DNA of 33,022 bases from Ktedonobacterales bacterium. Lineage in GTDB: Bacteria > Chloroflexota > Ktedonobacteria > Ktedonobacterales > JADMIN01. The notes beneath the pieces were generated by a model, which worked only from the letters and a program-made list of their open reading frames with translations, had not been told where the DNA came from and did no database searches. A program made the translations under genes and the position numbers. Positions 1 to 6,881 of the stretch are shown here, piece after piece; within the stretch, counting starts at the first letter, position 1; each line of letters starts with the position of its first letter. The DNA lies in the NCBI GenBank assembly GCA_025935195.1, contig JAICVS010000037.1, positions 1 to 33,022 on the forward strand, given 5' to 3'.

Positions 1-2
1 AC

Positions 3-560
3 TACAATCGGGCGCTGCGCCTGGACGACATCACGCCGGTGGCGCTCTCGACGCTCAACGCGGCGCAACTGCCGGTAAGCTTCGCGGTGACGATCTTCGC
101 GCAACGGCTGGCGGGGCGGCGCTGGCCGTTCATCGCCGCCGGCACGGTCTGCGTGCTCTCGATGACCGGCTGGGTGCTGACGCCGCACGCGCTGGAACCG
201 CTGTGGGCGGGGCTGCTGGGCGGCGCGAGCGCGTGCGTCTTCGTGCTGGGGCTGGCGCTGCCGCCGCTGCTCGCCGGGCCAGGCGAGGTGGCGCGGCTGA
301 CTGGCCTGACGCTGACGATCAGCTACAGCGTCGCATTCGTCGGCCCGCTCGTTGGCGGCAGCCTGTGGGATACCTTCGGGCAGCCGATCCTGGCCTTCCT
401 GCCGGTCGCCACCGCCGGATGCCTGCTTATCATCCTCGGCGTACTACTGCCCGCGCGAGCGGCTTTCGGCCTGCTCGGCGATCTCGAACATGCCATCGAG
501 CGCGGCGATGTGGGTGATCGGAGCGAGCACGGCGCGGCGGCGACGCGGGCCGGCGGTTGA
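3..560 (+). CDS. MFS transporter, C-terminal part (CynX-like)
   Basis: This is the 3' part of a major facilitator transporter. The reading frame is already open at the window edge, so the N-terminal half is missing. The visible 186 residues contain about five hydrophobic segments. A later segment (GPLVGGSLWDTFGQP) resembles the second-half motif of cyanate/nitroimidazole-type (CynX/NimT) MFS proteins. A short hydrophilic tail follows the last membrane segment. The substrate cannot be told from this portion. A GTG at 39 could act as an internal start but would cut a membrane domain, so I treat the gene as running off the left edge. Its last codons overlap the -35 box of the next gene's promoter. 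Confidence 0.8.
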   Translation, partial: YNRALRLDDITPVALSTLNAAQLPVSFAVTIFAQRLAGRRWPFIAAGTVCVLSMTGWVLTPHALEPLWAGLLGGASACVFVLGLALPPLLAGPGEVARLTGLTLTISYSVAFVGPLVGGSLWDTFGQPILAFLPVATAGCLLIILGVLLPARAAFGLLGDLEHAIERGDVGDRSEHGAAATRAGG

Positions 561-585
561 AACCGTGTGGTCGCGGGCGTACAAT
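557..585 (+). promoter_or_regulatory. Sigma70-type promoter for the 59-residue membrane protein
   Basis: A TTGAAA box (557-562) and a TACAAT box (580-585) are separated by exactly 17 bases. Transcription would begin near 592, about 48 bases upstream of the small gene at 640. The -35 box overlaps the stop codon of the MFS gene. Spacing and hexamers are close to consensus, but this is a sequence match only. Confidence 0.6.
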
Positions 586-639
586 CGAGTCGAGGCGTGC
601 GGAGCGCGTATTGCCGCACGCGCGAGAGGCAGGCACGCT

Positions 640-819
640 ATGGGACAGGTTCTCTGGCTGCTGGCCGCCTGGGTCTTCTGGGCGGGCGTGTTCTCTCTAG
701 TGTTCTTCCTCGTCCGCCTGGTGGCGCGCGACTGCGATGAGGAGCAGCACGTCTGCGAGCTGGGCGAGGACTATTTCCGCCAGCCCGCGGCGCAGCCGCC
801 GCGGGCGCTCGCCCTGTAG
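640..819 (+). CDS. Small single-span membrane protein (59 aa), unknown function
   Basis: I do not recognise this protein. It begins with about 27 hydrophobic residues (residues 2-28) forming one membrane segment rich in Trp, Leu, Val and Phe. An acidic stretch with two cysteines (C32 and C38) and a Pro/Ala-rich tail follow. The ATG at 640 is chosen because GAGAGG lies about 10 bases upstream. The gene has its own promoter-like pair (557-585) and a strong terminator hairpin (904-934), so it looks like an independent short transcript rather than a chance frame. It lies between an MFS gene on the same strand and the end of the leftward copper operon. No link to copper is shown, although two Cys in an acidic tail would permit metal binding. 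Confidence 0.55.
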   Translation: MGQVLWLLAAWVFWAGVFSLVFFLVRLVARDCDEEQHVCELGEDYFRQPAAQPPRALAL

Positions 820-903
820 CGCGCCGACGCGCTGTAGAGCGATGGTCGTGCGATAGTCATGGTTCCCGCGTCGCCGTGACCGCACGCCAGAGGGGAAGCA
901 GAT

Positions 904-934
904 GGGGCGGCAGGATCTCCCGCCGCCCCGTTTT
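904..934 (+). terminator. Rho-independent terminator
   Basis: A perfect 8-bp stem (GGGGCGGC at 904-911, GCCGCCCC at 922-929) has two further inner G-C pairs and is followed by GTTTT. The T-run is on the + strand side, so it should end the transcript of the small gene at 640-819. The opposing copper operon ends at 952. The hairpin could also slow leftward transcripts but lacks a T-run in that direction. Confidence 0.7.
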
Positions 935-951
935 CGTGGATTGCGCCGCGC

Positions 952-3435
952 TCACGGCCGCTCCGCGCGCAGGTACGGCTCCACGCGCTTGAGCAGGACG
1001 GCGTTGGTCGCCACGGTAATGGACGACGCGCTCATAGCGAGCGCCGCGATGGCCGGGCTGAGCAGGATGCCGAGCGGGTACAGGATGCCCGCCGCCACCG
1101 GGATGGCGAGCACGTTGTAGATCGCCGCCCAGAAGAGGTTCTGCTTCATCTTGCGCACGGTCGCTTTGGAGAGACGGATGGCGGCCAGCACGTCCAGCGG
1201 ATCGCTGCGCATCAGCACCACCTCGGCGGTCTCGATGGCTACGCCCGTCCCCGCGCCGATGGCGATGCCCAGGTCGGCGCGCGCCAGCGCCGGCGCGTCG
1301 TTCACGCCGTCGCCCACCATCGCCGTGAAGAGTCCCTCGCGTTGCAGTTGTTCGACGTAGCGGGCTTTATCCGCCGGCAGCACCTCGGCGTAGACGTGAT
1401 CGGGCGCGATGCCTAACTGCTTGCCCACGGAGTTAGCGGTCGGACGATTGTCACCCGTCTGCATCGCCACCTGGATGCCCAGCGCGCCCAGCGCGTCAAT
1501 CGCCTCGCGGGCGCTGGGGCGGATGCGGTCGGCGACGGCGATCAGGCCGGCGGCACGCCTATCCACGGCGACGAGCATCACCGTCTTGCCTTGCGCTTGC
1601 AGCGCCGTCACGCGCGCGCGCTCGTCATCGCCCAGCGCGATCCCGCGATCCGCCAGCAGCTTTGGCGTGCCGATCAGCACCTCCCGGCCCGAGACGGTCG
1701 CCTGGATGCCGCCGCCGGCAATGGCGGCGAACTGGCTGGATGGCAGCGCGTCGAGATCGCGGGCGCGCGCCTCCTCGACAATCGTGCGCGCCAGCGGATG
1801 CTCGGAATCGGTCTCCGCCGCAGCGGCGAGCTGGAGCAGACTGGATTCGTCCAGCGCGGCTGACGCGCCGGAGCCGGAGCCAGCGTCAGAGCTAGGCGCG
1901 AAGACGGCGAGATCGGTGACGGACGGCTTGCCCTCGGTGAGCGTGCCGGTTTTGTCGAAGATGATCGCCTGGATGCGCGACGCCTGCTCCAGCGCGGTGG
2001 CGTTCTTGATCAGGATGCCGTTGCGCGCGCCAATGCCCGTGCCGACAGCGACAGCGGTCGGCGTGGCGAGGCCCAGCGCGTCGGGGCAGGCGATCACCAC
2101 GGCGGTGACGGCCAGCGTCAGCGCGAAGAGCGCCGTCTGCTGGATGACGAAGAACCAGATCAGGAAGGTGAGCAGGCCGGCGCCCACCGCGCCGAGCACC
2201 AGCCATTGCGCGGCCGCGTCGGCCAGGCGTTGCGCCGGCGCCTTCGAGTTCTGCGCCGTGCGCACGAGCTGGACGATCTGGGCGAGCGCCGTGTCGGCGC
2301 CGACGTTGGTCGCGCGCAGCCGCAGCGAGCCGCTGCCGTTGACCGTTCCGCCGATCACCTCATCGTCCGGTTTCTTGGCGACGGGCAGGCTCTCGCCTGT
2401 CACCATGCTCTCGTCAATCGCGCTGGCGCCGTCGGTGACAACGGCATCGGTCGGCACCTTCTCGCCGGGCCGCAGCAGCAGCCGGTCGCCCACACGCACC
2501 TCGTCCACCGGCACGGTGCGCACCGCGCCGTCCGCGTCAATCAGGTTGGCCTGCGTCGGCGCGAGGCGCAGCAGCGCGTTCAGCGCGTCCGAGGAGCCGC
2601 GACGGCTGCGCATCTCCATCCAGTGGCCGAAGAGCACGAACGTGACCAGCATCGCCGCCGCGTCATAGCTGGTCTCCACTTCCGGCGCGAAGATGGTGGC
2701 GAAGACGCTGAAGAGGTAGGCCACCAAGACGCCCAGGCTGACCAGCACGTTCATGTCCAGCGTGCGATTGCGCAGCGCGCGATAGGCGCCGGAGTGAAAC
2801 ACCCAGCCGGCCCATAAGACGACCGGCGTCGTGAGCACGAACAGCAGCCAGTTCGGATGGACGCCGAACGGCGTGGGCAGGCGTAGGTGGAACAGGGTCA
2901 CGCCCAGCGAAGAATAGAGCACGATGGGGATGGTAAGCACGAGCGCGACGAAGAAGCGGCGGCGCATGTCGGCTTCCATCGCGCGCGCCATCGCCGGATC
3001 GCTCATGTCGTGCATGCCGCCATGCGCGCCGTGTGCCATGCCCGGCGCCATCTCGCCAGCGCCCATCTCATGCGCCATCTCGTGCGCCACGCCAGCCGTC
3101 GCGTGTCCCATCGCCTCATGCTCGGTGGTGGCGGGGGCGCTGAGTGCCGCATGGCCGTCATGGCCGTGCGCCTGCTCATTCAACGTCCGCGCCGCCGAGG
3201 CATGCAGCAGGTCCGTGGCCGTTTGCGCCTCGCCGCACGCGAAGCCACAGTCCGTGACCAACTGGCGCAGCTCGTCCTCGCTGATGTGTCGCTCATCGAA
3301 GGTGACGGTGACGGTCTGCGAGACGTAGCTGGCATCTACCCGCGTAATCGGCGCGCGCCCGCCGAGGTGTTTCTCAATCGCGCGCGCGCAGGTGGCGAAG
3401 TTCATGCCCTTGACGGGTAGTGTGATGGTGCGCAT
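952..3435 (-). CDS. P1B-type heavy-metal ATPase with CPD motif and His/Met-rich linker
   Basis: This is a heavy-metal-translocating P-type ATPase of 827 residues, last gene of the csoR-copA-copZ operon. An HMA-like fold (residues 1-68) carries GMNFATC, so the first cysteine of the usual GMxCxxC is Phe. A His/Met-rich linker (about 90-145) follows, then the membrane domain, an intact TGES loop, the DKTGT phosphorylation site, the SEHPL motif and GDGVNDAP. The sixth-helix motif is C450-P451-D452 rather than CPC or CPH. The seventh and eighth helices keep YN and MSxSS, typical of Cu(I) pumps. The ATG at 3435 is preceded by GGAAG; an upstream GTG at 3480 lacks support. Copper export is likely from context, but a changed ion preference or affinity is plausible. 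The His-rich N-terminus recalls CopB (P1B-3) proteins. Confidence 0.9.
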   Translation of the reverse strand: MRTITLPVKGMNFATCARAIEKHLGGRAPITRVDASYVSQTVTVTFDERHISEDELRQLVTDCGFACGEAQTATDLLHASAARTLNEQAHGHDGHAALSAPATTEHEAMGHATAGVAHEMAHEMGAGEMAPGMAHGAHGGMHDMSDPAMARAMEADMRRRFFVALVLTIPIVLYSSLGVTLFHLRLPTPFGVHPNWLLFVLTTPVVLWAGWVFHSGAYRALRNRTLDMNVLVSLGVLVAYLFSVFATIFAPEVETSYDAAAMLVTFVLFGHWMEMRSRRGSSDALNALLRLAPTQANLIDADGAVRTVPVDEVRVGDRLLLRPGEKVPTDAVVTDGASAIDESMVTGESLPVAKKPDDEVIGGTVNGSGSLRLRATNVGADTALAQIVQLVRTAQNSKAPAQRLADAAAQWLVLGAVGAGLLTFLIWFFVIQQTALFALTLAVTAVVIACPDALGLATPTAVAVGTGIGARNGILIKNATALEQASRIQAIIFDKTGTLTEGKPSVTDLAVFAPSSDAGSGSGASAALDESSLLQLAAAAETDSEHPLARTIVEEARARDLDALPSSQFAAIAGGGIQATVSGREVLIGTPKLLADRGIALGDDERARVTALQAQGKTVMLVAVDRRAAGLIAVADRIRPSAREAIDALGALGIQVAMQTGDNRPTANSVGKQLGIAPDHVYAEVLPADKARYVEQLQREGLFTAMVGDGVNDAPALARADLGIAIGAGTGVAIETAEVVLMRSDPLDVLAAIRLSKATVRKMKQNLFWAAIYNVLAIPVAAGILYPLGILLSPAIAALAMSASSITVATNAVLLKRVEPYLRAERP

Positions 3436-3561
3436 GAGTTTCTTCCGGGTATGCGCCGGCCGCCAGCGCGGCACGGTCACGGCCCGCTCCGCCGCCTGTC
3501 ATCACGGCAGGGCGTGCCGCGACCCGCCACACCGGCGGCCGCGCGAACGCCAGTCGCTACG

Positions 3562-3786
3562 CTACTTCGCCACCGGATAGCCGGCGTCGTCGAGCAGCTC
3601 CTCGACGCGCGTGATCGGCAACCGCGCCGGATCGAAGCGCAGGTGGACCGTCTTGTTCGCCAGATCGGTGTCTACCGCCTCAACCCCCGGCTGCTCGCCG
3701 AGCGCGCCGTAGATCGCGCGGACGCAGTGTTCGCAACTGACATCTGGCACGGACAGCGTAATATCTTCCAGCTTCGTCGTTTCCAT
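3562..3786 (-). CDS. copZ: Copper chaperone, HMA domain (CopZ-like)
   Basis: A 74-residue cytoplasmic protein made of one heavy-metal-associated domain with a ferredoxin-like fold. The metal-binding loop reads DVSCEHC, a CxxC pair in the right place after the first strand; the usual Met before it is replaced (Val-Ser instead of Met-Thr). The domain ends with the usual LDDAGYPV pattern. AGGAG lies 8 bases upstream of the chosen ATG at 3786, which excludes a longer N-terminal reading. The gene sits between two copper ATPases in the csoR operon, so it most likely delivers Cu(I) to their HMA domains or membrane entry sites. The 126 bases between its stop and the next ATPase hold nothing I recognise. 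Confidence 0.9.
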   Translation of the reverse strand: METTKLEDITLSVPDVSCEHCVRAIYGALGEQPGVEAVDTDLANKTVHLRFDPARLPITRVEELLDDAGYPVAK

Positions 3787-3851
3787 CGCAACACGCTCCT
3801 CTCGCCAACTGACCTGGCGGACTCTCGAACAGCGTACACAACACACACAAC

Positions 3852-6269
3852 TCAGGCGGCTTCCCGCCGGCTGAACCGGCGCAGCCGCAGCGAATTGCTC
3901 ACCACCGTCACCGAGGAGAGCGCCATCGCCGCCGCGGCGAAGATCGGCGCGCTCTCGCGCAGCGCCGGGATGGCCGGCGAGGCGATGGCGATGGGGATCA
4001 GCACCGTGTTGTAGGCGAAGGCCCAGAACAGGTTCTGCCGGATCACCCGCAGCGTGGCGCGCGAGAGGTCCAGCGCCGTCACGATGCTGCGCAGGTTGCC
4101 CTTCACCAGCGCCACGTCCGCTGTCTCGATGGCAACGTCCGTGCCGGTGCCCATGGCGATGCCGACGTCGGCCTGGGCCAGCGCGGGGGCGTCGTTGATG
4201 CCGTCGCCGGCGAAGGCGACCAGACCGCCGCTCTCGTCACGCAAGCGTTGCACCCGCTCGGCCTTCGCGCCCGGCAGCACCTCGGCCAGCACGCGCGCGG
4301 CGGGGATGCCGACTTGCGCGGCCACGCGCTCGGCGGTGCGCCGGTTGTCGCCCGTCACCATCCAGACCGCGACGCCGAGCGCGCCCAGGCGCGCGATGGC
4401 CTCAGCTGAGCCGACCTTCACCGTGTCGGCCACGCCCAGCACGCCCACGACCGCGCCGTCCACCGCGACGAGCATCGCCGTCTTGCCATCCGCCTCCAAC
4501 GCGGCGGCCAGCGGCTCGACATTCGCCGTCGTTGCCACGCCGCGCTCCGCGAAGAGCCGGCGCGTGCCGATCAGCAGCTCGCGCCCCGCCACGCGGGCGA
4601 TGACGCCGCCGCCCGGCACCGCCGCGAAACGCTCGACCGGACCGGCCGGCGCGATGCCTCTGGCCGTCGCTCCGGCGACGACCGCGCGCGCCAGCGGATG
4701 CTCGGAGGCGGATTCCGCGCCGGCGGCCAGCGCCAGCAGCTCACTCTCCGTCAGCGCCACGCTGGATGCGGGGATCACATCGGTCAGTTCGGGCTTGCCG
4801 CGCGTGATCGTGCCGGTTTTGTCCAGCACGAGCGTCGTTACGCCGCGCAGGCGCTCCAGGCTCTCGCCGCCCTTGATCAACACGCCGGACTCCGCGCCCT
4901 GGCCCGTGCCGACCATGATCGCCGTTGGCGTGGCGAGGCCGAGCGCGCACGGGCAGGCCACCACCAGCACGGCGATGCCCGCCACCAGCGCCACGATCCA
5001 CGGGCTGCTTGTCGCGCCGTCCATCGCCGCCGCCGGCTGGAAGCCGAAGACGTAGCCAGCGACCGTCCAGTCGATGAACGTCAGCAGCGCGATCACCAGC
5101 ACCGCCGGCACGAAAACACCCGCGACGGTGTCGGCGAGGCGTTGGATCGGCGCCTTCGAGCCTTGCGCCTGCTCCACCATGCGGATGATCCCGGCCAGCA
5201 TCGTATCCGCGCCGACCCTGCTCGCGCGCACGCGCAGCATGCCGGTCGCGTTTATCGTCGCGCCCATCACCCCACACCCCCCGCCCGTCTCCACCCGCAG
5301 GCTCTCGCCCGACAGCATCGCCACGACCACCGCGGACGCGCCGGCAAGCACCACGCCGTCAGTCGGGATTTTCTCGCCCGGCCGCACGATCAGCTCATCG
5401 CCAGCGCGCACGCGCGCCAGCGGCACATCTACCTCACGCCCGTCGCGCACGACGTGGGCGACGGTGGCGCGCAGGCCCGCCAGCCGCCGGATGGCCTCGC
5501 CGGTCTGCCCCTTCGCCCGCGCTTCGAGGTAGCGGCCCAGGTAGATCAGCGTCACGATCAGCGCCGTCGTATCGTAGAAGGTCGTCGCGCCGACGACGCC
5601 GGGCGCGACCGTCGCCACCACGCTCATCAGGAACGCGGCGGTCGAGCCGAGGCTGACCAGCACATCCATGTTGGCGCCGAAGTGGCGGACAACGCGCAGC
5701 GCCGTGCGGTGAAAGTCCCAACCAACGTAGCCCCAGACCGGCGCGGTGAGCGCCAGCAGCAGCCAGTTCTCGCCAGGGAAGCGGTCCATGAAGAACATCG
5801 AGAGCACGACGACGGGGATGGAGAGCGCGATGCCCAAGAGCAGCGTATCGCGCCGCCGCGTGAGCTCGGCCTGCCGCCGCTCGGCGGCCTCGTCGCGCTC
5901 CGGCTCGCCCGCATCACTCTCACCGCGCTCGTCCGTGGGCGTCCCATCCGGCTCCGCCTCTGTCGTAAGCTCCGCCGCCGGCGCGGCGATGGGCTGCGCG
6001 CCGTAGCCGGCCCGCGCCACCGCCTGTTCCATGTCGGCGAGCGTGACGGCGCGCGGATCGAAGGTGACGCTGGCGCGCTCGGTGGCGAGGTTGACGCTCG
6101 CTTCGCTCACGCCTGGCACACGGGCGAGCGCGCGCTCGACACGCCGCGCGCACGAGGCGCAGGTCATGCCCTCGATGGTGAGGCGCACATTCGTCGCGGC
6201 CGCATCCGGCGTATCCGTGTCCGTAGTCGGCTCCGCCGTCAGCGGCGCGCGATCTTGAACTTCAGCCAT
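3852..6269 (-). CDS. copA: Cu(I)-exporting P1B-1 ATPase (CopA)
   Basis: A copper efflux P-type ATPase of 805 residues. It has one N-terminal HMA domain with GMTCASC (C37, C40), an acidic linker, eight expected membrane helices, the CPC motif (C439-P440-C441), DKTGT, SEHPL, GDGINDAP, and the YN and MxxSS residues of Cu(I) pumps. It follows csoR by 19 bases. The ATG at 6269 has AGGAT about 9 bases upstream; a longer frame would run into csoR. One oddity: around the actuator-domain SGES loop (bases about 5263-5335) the strongly conserved Asp-Glu before the loop reads Val-Val. Pro after it reads Arg, and the usual GPGDxVIG reads GGGCGVMG. The catalytic Glu of SGES is present. The protein is either natural but divergent there, or the stretch contains base errors. 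Confidence 0.95.
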   Translation of the reverse strand: MAEVQDRAPLTAEPTTDTDTPDAAATNVRLTIEGMTCASCARRVERALARVPGVSEASVNLATERASVTFDPRAVTLADMEQAVARAGYGAQPIAAPAAELTTEAEPDGTPTDERGESDAGEPERDEAAERRQAELTRRRDTLLLGIALSIPVVVLSMFFMDRFPGENWLLLALTAPVWGYVGWDFHRTALRVVRHFGANMDVLVSLGSTAAFLMSVVATVAPGVVGATTFYDTTALIVTLIYLGRYLEARAKGQTGEAIRRLAGLRATVAHVVRDGREVDVPLARVRAGDELIVRPGEKIPTDGVVLAGASAVVVAMLSGESLRVETGGGCGVMGATINATGMLRVRASRVGADTMLAGIIRMVEQAQGSKAPIQRLADTVAGVFVPAVLVIALLTFIDWTVAGYVFGFQPAAAMDGATSSPWIVALVAGIAVLVVACPCALGLATPTAIMVGTGQGAESGVLIKGGESLERLRGVTTLVLDKTGTITRGKPELTDVIPASSVALTESELLALAAGAESASEHPLARAVVAGATARGIAPAGPVERFAAVPGGGVIARVAGRELLIGTRRLFAERGVATTANVEPLAAALEADGKTAMLVAVDGAVVGVLGVADTVKVGSAEAIARLGALGVAVWMVTGDNRRTAERVAAQVGIPAARVLAEVLPGAKAERVQRLRDESGGLVAFAGDGINDAPALAQADVGIAMGTGTDVAIETADVALVKGNLRSIVTALDLSRATLRVIRQNLFWAFAYNTVLIPIAIASPAIPALRESAPIFAAAAMALSSVTVVSNSLRLRRFSRREAA

Positions 6270-6288
6270 TGTCGCGTATCCTACTCGA

Positions 6289-6555
6289 TTAGCGGTTGCC
6301 CGCCAGGTTGTAGAGCTGCACCAGCTCGTCAATCACGGCCTCTTCGCGGCCATTCTTGATGCCGTCGGGCACGCAGCCGTGCAGGTGGTTCTCCAGGATC
6401 AAGGCTTCGAGCTTCTCGATGGCCTTACGCACGGCGAAGGTCTGGCGCAGGATGTCCACGCAATACTTATCCTCTTCGACCATCTTGCGAATGCCGCCGA
6501 GATGGCCCTCGATGTAGCTCAGTCGCTTGAGCACGTCCTGTTTGTCCGCTTGCAT
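6289..6555 (-). CDS. csoR: Copper-sensing repressor CsoR
   Basis: An 88-residue, all-helical DUF156-family repressor. The Cu(I) ligand set has exact CsoR spacing: C32, H57 and C61 (25 and 4 residues apart, as in the Mycobacterium tuberculosis C36/H61/C65). This argues for CsoR over RcnR (which needs an N-terminal His) and over CstR (which lacks the His). The ATG at 6555 has ATAGGAG about 8 bases upstream. It is the first gene of the copper operon and is preceded by a GC-tract palindrome (6574-6594), so it probably represses itself and the whole operon until Cu(I) binds and releases it from DNA. Confidence 0.93.
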   Translation of the reverse strand: MQADKQDVLKRLSYIEGHLGGIRKMVEEDKYCVDILRQTFAVRKAIEKLEALILENHLHGCVPDGIKNGREEAVIDELVQLYNLAGNR

Positions 6556-6573
6556 GGTGTTTGCTCCTATCCC

Positions 6574-6594
6574 ATACCCCCTGGGTAGGGGTAT
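6574..6594. promoter_or_regulatory. CsoR operator palindrome
   Basis: Perfect 7-bp arms ATACCCC (6574-6580) and GGGGTAT (6588-6594) surround a 7-base centre (CTGGGTA). This is the A/T-flanked G-tract palindrome used by CsoR-family repressors. It starts 19 bases upstream of the csoR ATG and overlaps the likely -10 region of the leftward promoter, so bound repressor would block transcription of csoR-copA-copZ and the last ATPase. A related site lies at 30085-30101. Confidence 0.8.
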
Positions 6595-6620
6595 ACAATG
6601 GATTGTACGATCCGCGTCAA
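6590..6620 (-). promoter_or_regulatory. Probable promoter of the copper operon
   Basis: Reading leftward, a TTGACG box (6620-6615) is followed after 19 bases by TATACC (6595-6590). The spacing is longer than ideal and the -10 match is moderate. The -10 lies inside the CsoR palindrome, which is where a repressor would be expected to act. Confidence 0.45.
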
Positions 6621-6675
6621 GGGCCATGCCAGCGGGACTTGCGCACACGCTCGCCAGCCATGCGGCGCCGCCAAA

Positions 6676-6705
6676 TTGACACCCGCGCCGGCCCCGGCAT
6701 AGAAT
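6676..6705 (+). promoter_or_regulatory. Promoter upstream of glyS
   Basis: A perfect TTGACA (6676-6681) and TAGAAT (6700-6705) lie 18 bases apart. Transcription would start near 6712 and leave an untranslated leader of about 170 bases before the glycyl-tRNA synthetase start at 6882. It points away from the copper operon promoter, so the 6556-6881 interval is a divergent control region. Confidence 0.65.
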
Positions 6706-6757
6706 GCCTGTGTCCCGCGCCACCAGCCCGCGCGGAACGTCAATGGCGACATGCAGT

Positions 6758-6792
6758 GGAGGCGGGGACTGCTCCTCGGCCTCCCTTTCTTT
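6758..6792 (+). promoter_or_regulatory. Hairpin with pyrimidine run in the glyS leader
   Basis: GGAGGC (6758-6763) pairs with GCCTCC (6779-6784), with a second inner pairing (GGGG with CTCC). CTTTCTTT follows at 6785-6792. It looks like a weak intrinsic terminator inside the leader and could allow attenuation. I looked for the conserved T-box antiterminator sequence expected for glycine synthetase leaders and did not find it. A 12-bp direct repeat GCCACCAGTGAG (6830-6841 and 6854-6865) lies further down. Confidence 0.3.
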
Positions 6793-6881
6793 GCCCATCT
6801 GGCTGTATTGGGATGCCGGCGGGGCGTGCGCCACCAGTGAGCTATCAAGATGAGCCACCAGTGAGAGGAGCCAATGGACCT

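Noticed and set aside
4698-6359. Long + strand open frame opposite copA
   Set aside because: It is antisense to a clear CopA, is dominated by Arg, His and Ala, and has no domain; it is a by-product of high G+C.
6712-6881. T-box riboswitch before glyS
   Set aside because: The conserved antiterminator sequence and typical stem I features were not found.
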